DNA of 64,000 nt from Chrysaora quinquecirrha (Eukaryota; Cnidaria; Scyphozoa; Semaeostomeae; Pelagiidae), in assembly GCA_014526335.1 (NCBI GenBank), contig JACTAT010000304.1, positions 107,669 to 171,668 of the forward strand, given 5' to 3'. Of this stretch, positions 20,811 to 33,805 are shown piece after piece. Position 1 is the first letter of the stretch, and each line of letters begins with the position of its first letter. The translations under genes were made by a program, and so were the position numbers. Below the pieces are notes generated by a model. It did no database searches. It was not told the DNA's origin and saw nothing but the letters and a program-made list of their open reading frames with translations.

Positions 20811-21879
20811 CACGACCTTTCTACCAAATTATTCTTGTTATTGCTACGATGTTTTAATTTAGTGGCTATAATTATTTGCTTGGTATCTGATTAATAGCTA
20901 TCTATTTTCTTGTTATTACCAATTTGCATTATGCTCAGCGAAATGAAAAACGCTAGTTTGTGGCTTTATTTTGTACGCTCATACAGAGACGCAAAAACCC
21001 TACACACCTACACACCTGGTTTGGAGAAAGGTTGTGGCTAAAAAATGAGGAAGGTTTTGTAGTAAAACGACTTTTCATATTTTTGCTACAGCTGAAAGAA
21101 AGAACATCTATCTTGTCAACCCTTTGTAGGTCCCTACAGTGTTGTTATATCCTTCAGCTTAGAAAGTTGGAATCAATTTATGAATCACCCTCTTCAGACT
21201 GTAGCCTCCCTGATATGAAAGCCTGCCTGATTGCCACCTTTGTAACACGTACGCTAAAACATACAAGCGACCAGGGAAGGTCACTATGTACATATCCCGT
21301 GCGTGCAGGAGTCTGTCTGGCTGTTTTTCGGCAATTTTATATCATGTTAAAATGAGGAAGGTTGGTTATAAAAATTTCAGGTTTGGAGGAAGGTCAATAG
21401 CTATTTGCAACTCTGCGCTCATATTGCAAGAAACAGAGAGAGAATATCGATGCAACTGAAAATAGCGTTTGTATGCAGAGTCCAGAAAAGTATTCAACCT
21501 TCCTCCAGACAAAAATACCCCTAGCTGGAAACCCTTCCTCACTTAACATTGAAAAGAAGACGTGTTTTTGGTGTGGCAAAATATTTTCTAATTGACCTTT
21601 CTCCGGTCAATGATCGTGCGACCGTAACTTTTTCTTGACTCTGTTTGTATGATATAGCTTCATTTGCTTATATAATGTACCAAACACTTTTATACTCTAC
21701 AAGTACTTTATGCACATTATGTTTTAAATACTTTGTGTTTTACTTTATGTTTCAAGTACTTTATATTTTGATTGCAGTGTCTTTAGTGTTTTGCTTCAAA
21801 TTATAGCAAATAAAATGATTCAGAGAGAAAACAAGCATAGGTATGATGCTATTGATGACAAAGACGAAGAAGAAGACAA

Positions 21880-21980
21880 CGATGATGATGATGATGATGA
21901 TGATGATCATGATGATGATCTGATGATTATTATAACGATAACGGTTATGATGATGATAACGATTTTCATGATGATGATGA
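21880..21980. repeat. (GAT)n simple repeat
   Basis: Trinucleotide repeat, GATGAT units, interrupted. The frame through it (EEEDNDDDDDDDDD...) is a repeat artefact. Confidence 0.9.
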
Positions 21981-22673
21981 CGATTATGATTTTCATTATT
22001 GTCCTACGGACATTGCGATAGCGTAGCTATTTTTTTATAGAAACCTAGCTCGTGGCCTACACTCTTTTTTTTATAAGAATACAATAAATTTTGTCCAGCC
22101 TCAATACATTCTTTTTTTTAATAAGAAACTGTTCAATAAGCAACCAGGGCTGAGATTTTGTTAAAAGTTCTGGTGAAATAGCTTTCTTTATACTGTACAT
22201 CCTTGCAAACTTGTCAATTACATGGAGAAGCCAGAAAAGAGCCAAAATAAGAGGTTTTAGGGGGTACCAGTCATTCTTTGACGGCTGAAATCCTAGATAT
22301 GTTAATAGTCAGGGCGCTATGGTAAATGCAGCATACAAAATCTTTGGGCAATGCAAAAAATGATTTGAAACAAGTGCAGAAGCTCGTAGATGACAAATTA
22401 ACTTGTTGGGCCTCTTCAAATTACTTATGGGTGTAATCCGGCAGCATTTGGTGCTTTTTGTAAAACCACTTTCTTCAAGGGGGTTTTACAAGTGGGTTCT
22501 TGATTGTATGAAACAAATATGTAAGGAAAAACTTATGACCTTGGTCTTGACTTTCTTTTCTTTGCGCTGGCAGGCGGAGGCAGAGAAATCCAGACCTTGA
22601 TAACGATACAAATCTTTCTTGAATCAACAAAACTTAACTAAACTTTAAACTTATCAGACTTACTTAATTAAAC

Positions 22674-22752
22674 AAGAGCAGTTCGGCTCTGAATACAGAA
22701 GGACAGTTCGGCCCTGAAAACACAAGAGCAGTCCGGCTCTGAAATAACAGTA
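22674..22752. repeat. Short minisatellite, about 27-bp unit, three copies
   Basis: Three imperfect copies of a unit containing AGCAGTTCGGCTCTGAA / GACAGTTCGGCCCTGAA / GAGCAGTCCGGCTCTGAA, immediately left of the 22770-23187 foldback. Confidence 0.8.
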
Positions 22753-22769
22753 CGCGCGGCGTACGAGTC

Positions 22770-23187
22770 CAAGTGCCCCCGGGGGGGTACTTCCATTGTT
22801 CGTTATACTAGACGTGCCACCCAAATGGGTAACTTTTTCAGCGCCAATTTCCCTACATATGGGTTGATTTTTTCGTAAAGAATCTCTACACATGGGTAGT
22901 AAAAAATATAATAAATTTTAGACATGCATTGCTTTTAAAAGCCTGATAAAAAGTGCGTTTTAGTTTTCAGCGCAAATGACTTTTCGGCGCATTTAGAGTT
23001 GCCTCTGGCGTTAAATTGGGTTCAAACATTTGAGATATTGGTACAAATGGGTAAAAAATTTCGTTGTTTTTTCTATGCATGGGTACCACGAGGAACACAA
23101 TTTATCGGTAGACATGGGTGGGTTTGGAAAAACTGGGCGGCACGTCTAGTCATTTCAACAATGAAGTACCCCCCCCCGGGCAAGTGA
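22770..23187. mobile_element. Foldback/TIR element with CCCGGGGG ends, small copy
   Basis: Left arm from AGTGCCCCCGGGGGGGTACT with TACTAGACGTGCCACCCA following. The right arm is its complement (GGGCGGCACGTCTAGT, then AAGTACCCCCCCCCGGGCA). About 50 bp of inverted repeat encloses a 300-bp AT-rich core with several GGGTA/TGGGTA phrases. Related to 12960-14000. Confidence 0.75.
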
Positions 23188-23740
23188 CGCGGTCACTAAC
23201 AACTTAAACTATACCAAAATCCCCCTAAATTTTACGAATGCAGCGATTATAAAGCCTACAAAACACGTGAACTAAATTGCAGCTAAATAACCATAAAAGA
23301 GAAAACTAATTAAAATACATAAAAACTAACCAATAAGAATACGTATCATTCATTGAGATTAACCAATAGCAGTAAAGTAATAAAAGAAAAAGTTAGTCAT
23401 TTCATACGTAAAAGTCTAAATTCTTCTGTTCTAAACAGGAACCTTTTCTAGATTCAAAGTTAAATCTTGGTTTCCTCATACGTATTATCAAATAGAGGCA
23501 TTGACGTACTTCGATGTAAAAAACAATTAGTCATGTGTATCAACTTTATAGGGAGGGATGCCCGTATCACAACATTTTCCCATATATACTTTTCTATATA
23601 TTTCGAAACCTTGAAAATGGCACAATTTTAAAATCGGTGCATGAAAAATCGAAAACAACAGTCAGAAAGTGCTTGCAGAGTACTTTCAGAGCATATTTTG
23701 TTTTTGAAATTCGGTCACTCTCCTCCCGAGATATTGATTG

Positions 23741-23816
23741 GTAAAACTTGAGTGCCCCCCCTGGAAGCACGATTAATTTCTCGCTCGCGCAACAATGCAG
23801 GGGGGCACTCAAAGTT
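23741..23816. repeat. Short G/C-rich hairpin
   Basis: Arms ACTTGAGTGCCCCCCCTG and CAGGGGGGCACTCAAAGT are near-perfect inverted repeats around a core of about 40 bp. Probably a remnant of a foldback related to the CCCGGGGG family. Confidence 0.7.
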
Positions 23817-23844
23817 CACCGCTCGATTACTCCGGGTAGGTGAG

Positions 23845-24215
23845 CGTAGTTCTAAAACGTAAGAGTGTAGTTCTAAAACTTTCTTAATTTTTGGCCCAAT
23901 TTTACTTCTAGTTTCTTAACAGTTTCTTAATTAATTGAAATAAATTGCAGTAAAAACGACAAAAAACCTGTGGGATACACGGGATACAGTATTGCTTACA
24001 GATGCGAGAAATCGCACGGAATTAGACACGCTGGTGCGAGAAATCGCATGAAAATGGCATTGCTTGAGAACTAATTACATTACTTATACTACCTCCAGAA
24101 ATGTGAATCAGTATGTTGGAAAACGGACGCAAAATTTCTACAGTTTCTTAACTTTTGGGGTGTCTAGTTCTAGGTTTCTTATAAACCGGTTTCTTATAAA
24201 AAATACGTTCCACGA
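23845..24215. mobile_element. Probable MITE, TTTTTTATAAGAAAC family
   Basis: The left part repeats AGTTCTAAAAC and GTTTCTTAA phrases; the right part has GTTTCTTATAAAAAATACGT. Organisation parallels 20401-20810 but the ends are more decayed. Boundaries approximate. Confidence 0.45.
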
Positions 24216-24648
24216 ACACACCCTTTAAATATGTCCTTCTTCGGACATAAAAACCCTCTTTTCTTTAAGAGATATATTGATTTCTGTTTGAAGACGAGGC
24301 AGTGATTATAGTCATTGGCGGTTTTGTATCTATTTTGGCGGGAGCATTTCACAAAGACTGAACACATTTACAAGGATGGGACGACATTTTCTGATGGAAT
24401 TGATGATTAAATTCATGTTTAAAAGGTAAGAGTTTCATCAAAATGAACTTTGCATGAGGGCTGGCAGATAAACCTTTCTTTCATGGAGAAATGAAGAAAA
24501 CTGCTGCCTGAGGCCTGCCTATTATTTTTATTTTACCCACCTCTGTCCTTGATTATTATCTACACGGTATATTATTAAGGCTAAGCTATTTTAAACACAA
24601 TAAAATAATAGTTGAACAAGATATGTACGTATAAATATTAACGACCGT
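24216..24648. other. 3' flank of the HMGXB3-like gene
   Basis: Non-coding. Contains the likely poly(A) signal of the minus-strand gene (AATAAA at 24527-24532 on minus), about 120 bp after the stop codon. Nothing else recognised. Confidence 0.5.
24527..24532 (-). terminator. Candidate poly(A) signal AATAAA
   Basis: AATAAA on minus, 117 bp downstream of the HMGXB3-like stop codon. Consensus hexamer only; the cleavage site is not verified. Confidence 0.5.
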
Positions 24649-27600
24649 TCACTTTCTATTTCGCGATGTTTCTCTGTTTCTGAACCATAGGAAGAATTTG
24701 CAGTGAAGCATAAACTTCTCTGGCCCCATGTACGACAACTGTGAACGAAGTCGCTTCAGTGTTGAGTTTTGCTGCTCATTAACTTGGCTGTTGATTGTTG
24801 CAAATCCTGGGTACATTGAAATATTGTATGCATTGCAGCATCCTGTGAATAAAACAATATTTTAGTGTATTTTATGGCTGTAGTCTACAGCCATTTATTA
24901 ATGTTTTAAGGAAGAGAATTAACATTCTTTATCTTGGCTTTAATGTTAATGCAAGGCAGGTCCTTTGTATGGATTTGATTTTAATTATTTGTTAGATTTA
25001 GAGGATAAGAAGATCACAAAACAATGATAATGTCAAGGTGAACACATCACACTCTGCAGACTAGATGATACAGGTGACATTTTCAGTTATTTTAAATACC
25101 AAAATGAGTGAATAATCATATAAACACTAAACATGGCAAAGTAAAAAGTAATTTCATGCGATCAGTAATTTGACATATTATGTTTTAACTTAAAGTTTTC
25201 TGAGTGGCATGAATCAATAAAGTTCAGCCAAAATCTTGCAATGCGTACCTGAAGTGTTTCAGGTTTGGGGAGATAGTAATGCTGCTACTAAATGCCACTA
25301 TCAAATTTATGTTCTCACCTACATGGTTCTTCCAATGAAAACGATCAACTACAAATTTGCAATTCTTGAAGAAAACTGGGTCTCTGTTAAGGCAGTAGGC
25401 TTGGAGGTTGCAAGCATTGTCATAGACAATTGTTTTTGGAGCTAAAATGATAATATCAAGCAAGTAAATTAACTCGTCCGATAGATAGTTTTAGCATGTT
25501 ATAGATGCAGAGAATGATTCACGAATGTGTTATATACCTGTTTGGTATCTGGTACGGAAAGCTGAAAAGGGAACATTTGGTGACTCTGCTGATTCCATTA
25601 CTTCAAAGCCATAGTTTATACCTAAGATTGAAAAGTTGCTTTCAATAAGAGAACAATTTATTTCCGTTCAATTGAATTTATATCTGGTCAAATGTAACTT
25701 CAACAGGAGGCAAACTGAAGGTTCTAAAATGTAAACAAGTTGAAGTCACTTGTTTAAGCTTGATGGCACTACATGAAATATCTGTTGTATAAGACAAATA
25801 TATGAACTCGAACTAACCATGTTGGCAGTAAACGGTAAAGATGCCCGATGTCAGTGAAGGATGCCCATGACTTTTCTTGGTGCAAGGTTCATCAGATTTT
25901 GATTTCTGTTGATTGGAGTCAATGTCAAATTGTCCACGCTCGCGAATCTTGGGCAATGTAGGGTAAAAAGACAAAAGCTCGTCTTTTTCCACGATAGGTG
26001 GTCCAGTGATTTCATTCAAATCTTTGAATGGAGATGAGGAAATCAAATGCAGCCACTCAAAGAATTCTTGCCATGGTTCTTTAAGATGTGCATCAGGGAT
26101 CGAGATGAAAACATCATATATGACGGGAATCATTAGCTGCAAATTCAGCATGATGCTGGGTCTAGACTTTGCACCTGTGATACCAAGATTCTGAAGAAGT
26201 TGTCTGCATTCTTCTGTTGGAGGAATGTATTGGCATGCAGGACTATTACTGCTGAGACAAAGGAAAAGGTCCATCAGCGCCTGTGACGATTCTTTTGTGT
26301 AGTTTATGACTACCCATTCAAAAACATCCGACAACTTTGGATAATTCTTCCGTAGATCATCTTGCAGTTTTTCATTAGTCTGGTTGTCATCGGGTTCCCC
26401 TGCTTTTTTGCCAATTGCCCATTTTTTCAAAAGAGTTCTTGTTGCAGGATCTGAAACAGCTAGTCGATCTTGGAACTGCCTATAATATAATGAAGAGTAA
26501 CGAGTATAACACTGAAATCACGCAATTTTGATAATTATCTAATATATTAATATAATATATGTATTGTATTCACAACATTCGTATGTACGCAGCAGAGTAT
26601 GCTACAAACCCCACGTGTTTTTGGGCCGTTTTTACCATTCAAATTATCTTATTTTGTCTTAGTGTATTCGACGTAATCACATCATCGTATGATGCATGCC
26701 TTCAACCTCAGGCAGCATCTTACCTGTTTGTAGAGTGGCGCATAATCTCATGCATTACTTCAGGCGTAATTTATAAAACGATAACATCACTTAAAAGATG
26801 TTTCCACATGGACTATGATGCCTTTAGCCCAAAGAGAGTATCTTTCTACGGTATCTAGTAGTAATTAAGTTCTCAACGGATTTTCCAAGATTTACCTAGG
26901 AGAGGCATCTTGGGAGACTGGGAAAAGTATCTGCAAATTATTTATTGCTCTCGAAAGGAAATTCGCCCATGAATTGCCATTCTTATTGATAGATAAAGAG
27001 AAAACCGACAAAATAGTATCTACAGGTAAAAGATTTCTCACGATTTTCGGGAAATTATGCTTTCGCTGGTGATACTAGGCTTTGCTTGAAGCAACAGCTG
27101 TTTTCTGAATCCCAGACTGGTACCATCACATATGACTACATCGGGACATGGGCCACAAGTCTGGCATGCGTTCCATTGGTCGTAGCGTATGTCCAGCAGT
27201 TCTAGGTAGGAGTACCAACTTCCTCTCCAATGTTGATAACTGCAGCTTTTTCCGAAGTCAGGGTTACCATAGTCAATTTGCTGTCTTTGCCAAGCATCGT
27301 AATAGCTATGTAAGGTGGAGCTTTGAATAAAAGAATATGAAATCCTCGAGTAGCATTGGTCGGGTTTCAATGAGATAAAAACATATGTAATAAGTGATTA
27401 AGACAATCATTTAAACCAAATGGCATTTTCTCTCTAAATTAAAGACATGTACCCATTTGCTTGAAAAAGATTGAATTTTCAGTAAGGGTTTACGAGTTAA
27501 TGAAAGACAAATCCTCGAATTTGACAAAGGGTTTAGTAGTTTTGAGCCGATGATGTATTTCTGTTCGGAAGTAAAATAGTGATAGGGGGGAGAGGGTAAC

Positions 27601-30600
27601 AAAACAGGGGCCCCAATCACCAATTGGCATGGCAGTTTGGAAATCTGTTATGTATTCTCTATTAGCTTATAATTTCTGCAGCACTTAGGATCTGCCAGGA
27701 TCTTACCTTCCTCCAAGAGCAAAGTGGTACATGTAGTCACGCAGGACGTCATAGCCAATAAGAATTTTTCCCATGTTTAAGATACCATCATTACTTCCAT
27801 CATACAAACGAACTTCTCCACATGCTTCACACTTTTTACTAAAAACTGATATGACAAAGAAATTTGTCAGATGAAGCAGTCAAGGGTAATGGCATCAAAC
27901 CATAAAAATGTCATAAATACAAAGGATTGTACATGTTTGTTAAATGCAGTCACTTTTCTTTACTCCTGATGTCAGAAACAGGCGGAAACATTCACTGAGG
28001 CAGGACTTATACCCTTATAGACGGATGCAAATCGAAATGCACCATTCAATCAAAAAGTTGTACTTATGGGCATTGTGTTTTCAACACCAGTGAGCTTTTG
28101 GGGTACAGCGGGAAAATCAATAGAATCAATTTGAAGAGTCTGAGCGAGAAAAAGCAATTAACGTGTAAAAGCAATTGGTTTATTGGTATTAAAAATCCAG
28201 GTTATTAAGTATAAAGGCTTCTTAGCTGGAAAGATGTGTAGGGTAAAACTTTAAACCAGTTTTCAGAAGGAAATGCCTGGCAAGGTTTGAAACCCTCAAG
28301 ATAGTTTTACATATGCAGGTTTTGGATCCAATTGTAAGAACAAACGTTGTGAAAATAAATGTTCTATAAATGGCGGAAGCAAAGGATTATTTGAAGTTCT
28401 AACAATAGCAATAGACTTAACCCATAAAACTACCATGGCCATTTACCTTTACATGTCAATTGATTGAATCGGTCAAATAATGATGCAATGTTATGTGTTG
28501 ACCTCTCTAATCTCCCTTTACAAATCAGGCATTCTGTCTCTTGTGGTTCAAGAATATAATTATTTTCATCCTTCTCAAGAAACTGGGCAAAACCAACGGA
28601 CAACTTCTTGGCCAATGGAGAAGGCAACTCAAAGGGAATAGGACGGGTAGATGTAGGCTCTAGCAACTTGAATGAAGATGGCTTCCAATTTTCTCCTTCT
28701 TTTAATACCATGTCATATGCTATATCTGGAACATAACCTGCTCCACTTGCGGTTGCATTCTTGACATGAAGAACATGGCAACATTTCAAACTGTTGTATT
28801 TACAAGTTGAGCATCGTAATCTTCCTATTTCAATACCAACAAATCCTATGTTGTTTTGCACACGAACACAAATTTTTGTTTGGTCATATGGAAGCTCAAT
28901 GATTTCAGACTCTTCCTATGAAATTAAAAAAAAAGTTGAAGTTTTATTCAAGTTATGTGGATGTATTATTTTTTTATTCAAGTTTGTTTATTCAAGTTAT
29001 GCCACTTTCAACTGCTGCAAGAGTTGCCCATGATAGAGAGAAGTGGAAATGTCCATGGCAAGTATATGTCAAGTACGTTAAGTCAGGTTATTTGCACTTG
29101 GACTTGAAATAGGACAAGAAAAGCTCTTTAGACCCCTTAAACACAGTTTTCCATGGGTAAAGATTTGTCTTAAAAGTTGAGGAATTTCCTGGTACAGACC
29201 TATTAAGCCACTTGCAAGCTTGTTTGCTTTTGTTAGGAAGCCCTAAAACTTGCTGGATTTTCTGTCAATTATCAGGTCCTGCAGCACTTGAGGAACATAC
29301 TGCATGACATAATATTGCAATAAAAAATTCTTTAGAATAAAAAAAATTATTTCACTTTTTCATAATTTCAACATTTTTCTATAAGAGAGACAAGCAGTAA
29401 ATGCAAATTTTTGTTGGTGATTAACAGAAAGAATAGTTAATGATCTTGATATCAATAGAGAAACAAACCATCATAGAATCTGCTTCTTGGGGAATCAACA
29501 TTTCTGCAAAGAAATTAATAGGAGATCTTTAGGATGAATCAATTTGATTGGCTGCATTTAAATCCATATTTTTGTGGTATGCCACTTGTGGACAAATCTA
29601 TCCTAGTATCTGCCATTCATGAAAATATAATTAAAAAAGAATTATACCTGCTATTGGTGAAAAATCAAATCTCTTGTCCATTTCTTCCAATAATTTTGAT
29701 ACAGTGTCAGAATGCTTGCACTGGCTGTTTATGATTTGCAAATCTATGTAATGAAATGAGATAGCATTCATGTTCTGCAAGAGTCAGTTGTATATCTATA
29801 TGTCAAGCAGTTAACAAAAATTAATCTATAATACAATTAATCTATAATTCTATTGCAATGTACTTGACGTTGTGCTAGCATTTGGTACATTTATCAGTAG
29901 TGTGTTATATGCACATCATTTTCTTTTGTTGTATGTCTCCACAAGGTTTTGTCCAAAACCAAGTTATAAACAAGTCCACCATGACAGAATCAAATTTATA
30001 ATATATCCCCATTACTTCTTTGTAAGGAAAAATTGAAAGCTTGACTTATTTTTCCACATCATTTTTGCATTTCTCATTATCAACAATTTATTGGTGACTA
30101 TTTCTCAGTTATTTCTTTAGAAATAAATGGATTCAAGGATATGGCTTAAGACGTAAAACAATGTGTAAGGATTTATACCTTCTTTGGAACAATTAAGTTT
30201 TTTTGGCAAATTTTCAAGAAACTTCTGTTTGCTTGGCTCACAGCTACAAATATAAATCCACCTAGCTTCTTGCTCTTTTCCATCTACTGACAGCACAACA
30301 GCATTCCTCTTTATTAGAATTTGTTTATTTGGCTACAAAAGCAAAGGTAGCTTGCGTTAAGCAAACTACATATGAATGATGTAATCTCAAGTATAACCTA
30401 TTTTGAGGTCTAATTAACAACAGATTCTTGGATGCCAAGACATTTTTTCAATAAATGAACAGTCAATCTTATCCTTGATGATAAAACGATGAGGCAAGAG
30501 TCTGGTTTTCAGAAAAACCTCACATATTTAATTTAGATCTTTTTATCAGATCTAAATTTTATATTGCTGGTAATTTTTAAAACGAGAGCTAAAAAGTTTT

Positions 30601-31778
30601 ATCTTTACCTGAATGGTACACAAGTTTTCATCAAAATCAGGAATAGCACACTGTGTATACCTCTTATTCAGTGGAACAACGGCTTTTAATCTTTTTAATT
30701 CAACACTGTAAATAGTGGCTTGCTTCACAGATGTACCTTGTTCTTCATTGGAAACCTTGCATGATAAACATGAGATGCCATTTAAGAGAATGAAACAAAA
30801 GCATTAAAAATGCAAAATTTACTTGCTTTGTCTGATGAAGCAAGTATTATTTTCCATTTGGTAGCATCTTGACTCACAACAGCATGGTCAGCTATAAGCC
30901 CCTATACCAAGGTACACTACAGCAGTCAAAAGACTGCTGTAGTTGAACCTTGGCTTGGGGATTTTAAACATCCTTTGAATTCTCCAGCCTCCAGCAGCAA
31001 CCAACTCAGTCTTGCCAACTACTTGTGTAATGTCTACTATTTACCATTTTAAAAATTAGCTTCAATTTGGTACTAATCAACAAAGCACAATTTAGATGGA
31101 ATAAAACTTATAACATATATCAGCGAAATCAAGAAAAGGATTGGAGAATTTAATTGTCATCACTTGAATATTAGAGAAATTCTGTGTCAATGACGATAAC
31201 AATATAGATAGAAAAATAATAATGTTACTAATAATGATGTACCCTAATAATGATGATGTTACTAATAATGATGTACTAATAATAATAATGTAAATAAAAA
31301 TGTACAGTACTTTACTTACAATGTCAAACCAGTGATCACTGTAATCATTGCCTTCTGCATCTGATTCACTATCATGAGGTATTAACTCTTGATTCTGAAT
31401 GTCTTCCGGATTATTATGTGCAGCAATTTCTTTTGAAGCTGAAGTTACTACTGGTTCGTTGTTGACACTATCATCTCTTACTCTTGCCACTGTCTCAACC
31501 TTATTCGTATTTACCAATGGGCGTTCTTCATCTCTATCATGACGGTTGACAATAACCCACGATCCTGATGCCTCTTGTGTACGTCTTATACGTGCTGTTT
31601 CACTGAAGAACGTGACATGTTGTCCAGGGGAACAATCTTCTGAGGGGCCTAAATCCAATTTGTATTTGGATGTCTTGTTTCCTTTCTCTTTTTTCGAACA
31701 TGGCCTTCGCTTCCTTCTCGAGTTTACTCTCCCTCTACTGGCATCAACAAATTCAAATAACTTTTCCTGATCCATCAT
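24649..31778 (-). CDS. HMGXB3-like / KDZ-transposase-like protein, multi-exon
   Basis: Minus-strand exons with matching phases: 31320-31778 (ATG; basic RRKRRPCSKKEKGNK), 30609-about 30757, 30179-30332, 29648-29743, 29469-29503, 28434-28915, 27707-27838, 26896-27320, 25818-26479, 25538-25621, 25319-25441, 24649-24842 (TGA). The 28434-28915 exon has a SWIM-like Cys/His set (CSTCKYNSLKCCHVLHV); then KCEACGEVRLYDGSNDG, a core PDVVICDGTSLGFRKQ, VMESAESPNVPFSAFRTR, TIVYDNACNLQAYCLNRDPV, VVDRFHWKNHV and CCNAYNISMYPGFATINSQV with EQQNSTLKRLRSQLSYM. As I recall, this block order characterises animal HMGXB3-like proteins and relates to Kyakuja-Dileera-Zisupton transposases (DxD...E-type). No HMG box seen. 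The intron-rich structure and absence of TIRs suggest a host gene. One exon carries a frameshift near 27060-27078. The name is a family-level guess. Confidence 0.72.
27975..28190 (-). mobile_element. 3'-end fragment of Penelope-like element family B
   Basis: Shares CGAAATGCACCA, GTGTTTTCAACACCA and ACAGCGGGAAAATCAATAGA with the non-coding tail of the family-B element at 39705-40205. It lies in an intron of the HMGXB3-like gene. Confidence 0.55.
30896..30961. repeat. Perfect-stem hairpin in an intron
   Basis: CCAAGGTACACTACAGCAGTC, a short A loop, then GACTGCTGTAGTTGAACCTTGG: a stem of about 20 bp with a one- to two-base bulge. It could be a tiny MITE or a miRNA-precursor-like fold. Confidence 0.6.
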
Positions 31779-32712
31779 GCGAACTAAAATACCTAACTAA
31801 CTATTAATTTACAGAAAACACATCTACGCAGCTTTTCGATTACTGTCCACCATTATCGGTAATGTGTGTGATCTCCTCATGCCTTACTTATTCCATTCCT
31901 TTTTTCCCTGTGCCCTTGTCATGGTCCCATCGTGGTCCATATGAAGGAAACATATGGAAAAGTATCCGTGGTCCAAAACGAGAATTTCAACCATATCATA
32001 CCTGAAATGGGCATTCTAAATATAGCTTTGAAACTTAATTAGTCACCTGACATGTTGCTAGGCAACACATCTTTTGTGATTTAGTAATTTAATAGCTTTT
32101 TCTTAAAAAGAGCTTTTTTTATTTTGAAATATCGTTCTAAAGCAGTGCAAAATGTTTTTGTTTGAAAAAGAAATGGCATTCTAGCCAATATTCTCTAATT
32201 TTCAAGAAATCAGAAAATTTTTTTACAAATAATCAACATTTTTTACTTCGTGTTGGGTACACTTAAATCAGCGCTTATTATTCCAATGATATAGACATGG
32301 AAATAACCATAATTGTATATTTTCTTGTTGCTCAAGGTTTGCTTCTTGTGACCAAAGCATTTTTCGAAAATTTTTACCAAAATTTTAATATTTATGACGT
32401 CATAAAGATGTATGACGTCATACATATGATAATTAATAAATAAGAAATAAAGTAAACAAATTACATATCATATGAAAGCCCTTCATTAGACGAGTTGATT
32501 GGTGTATGTATTGTTCTGATTGGCCATTCAACCAAATATTTATAAGTAGAAATGTAAATTTATTTGTGACTGCCTTCCAAATTTGGGAATCTTGTGGTCA
32601 CGTGACTATAGTTCGGTGGCCAGCTGAGATGACCTTGACATCGAGTACATATAGGATTTTATTTCAATTTCTGCTTATATGGTCATGTCATAGAAGACTC
32701 GAACAAGCCTAA
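31779..32712. other. Upstream region of the HMGXB3-like gene
   Basis: No gene seen. The promoter of the minus-strand gene should lie just right of 31778. The rest is AT-rich up to the foldback arm at 32713. Confidence 0.4.
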
Positions 32713-32959
32713 CTTGCCCCTTCCAGGTGTTGGGTAAATTTTTTTATGACCTGCCGAAGTTGCGTCCTGTCCAAGGTAAAAAATTCATCGAAAAATTTTT
32801 ATGAATTGTCACAAAATGGTATTGTTTGGTCTCACTCGAATGGAAATTGACTCTAGATTCCGAATACTTAGTTCCGAATTTAGATTCCGAAGATATTGCT
32901 CAAGACATCTGATTAGAAAAAAAATCAAAAAAGAAAAGCTAAGAAAAACGTTCTTTGAA

Positions 32960-33773
32960 AAATTATCTTTAGTTAGTTAGTTAACAGAGCTTGTAAGTTA
33001 GTTAGTTAGCTACTTGTGAAGATACTAAAATAGTAAGCAAGCTGGCAAGTTATTTAATTAGTTAGTGAGTTAGTTATGTAATTAGTTTGTTTTGTTATTT
33101 AGTTAGATAGTTAATTAATGTGTTAATTAGTTAAATAGTTAGTTAGTTACTTAGTTAGTTAGTCACTTAGCTTGTTAGTTAGTTAGCTAGCATAGATTGT
33201 AAGTTAATCAGGTAATTAGTTAGCTACTTTTGAAGATATTAAGTTGGTTAGTTACTTAGTTAGAAAGGGTAGTTAGTTAGTTAGAAAACTAGTTTGTCGG
33301 TTGGTCAGTTTGTTTGTTAGCATAGCTTACACGTTACTCAGTTATTTAGTTAGCTAATTTGGAAGATAGTAAGTTAGTTATTAAGCTAGTTATTACGTTA
33401 GTTAGTTAGTTAAATATTATCAATTATTTAGTTAGTTAGTTAGTTAGTTAAATAGTTATTATTATTATTATTTATTATTTATTTATTATTTAGTTATTAT
33501 TGTTATTATTTATTATTTATTATTATTTATTATTAGTTATTAGTTAATATTATTTAGTTATTTATTAAGTCAGTTAGTTAATTAACTAACTAACCAAATA
33601 ACTAATTAACTAACTAACTAACCAACTAATAAACAAGCTAACTAACAAACTAACTAACTAAATAACTATGTAGCTAAGAAACTAGCTAACTAGCTAACCA
33701 ACTAAAGCAACTAGCAAACTATCTTATTAACTTAAAAACTAACAAACTAATTACCTAACGAGATAGTTTACTG

Positions 33774-33805
<32 letters not shown>

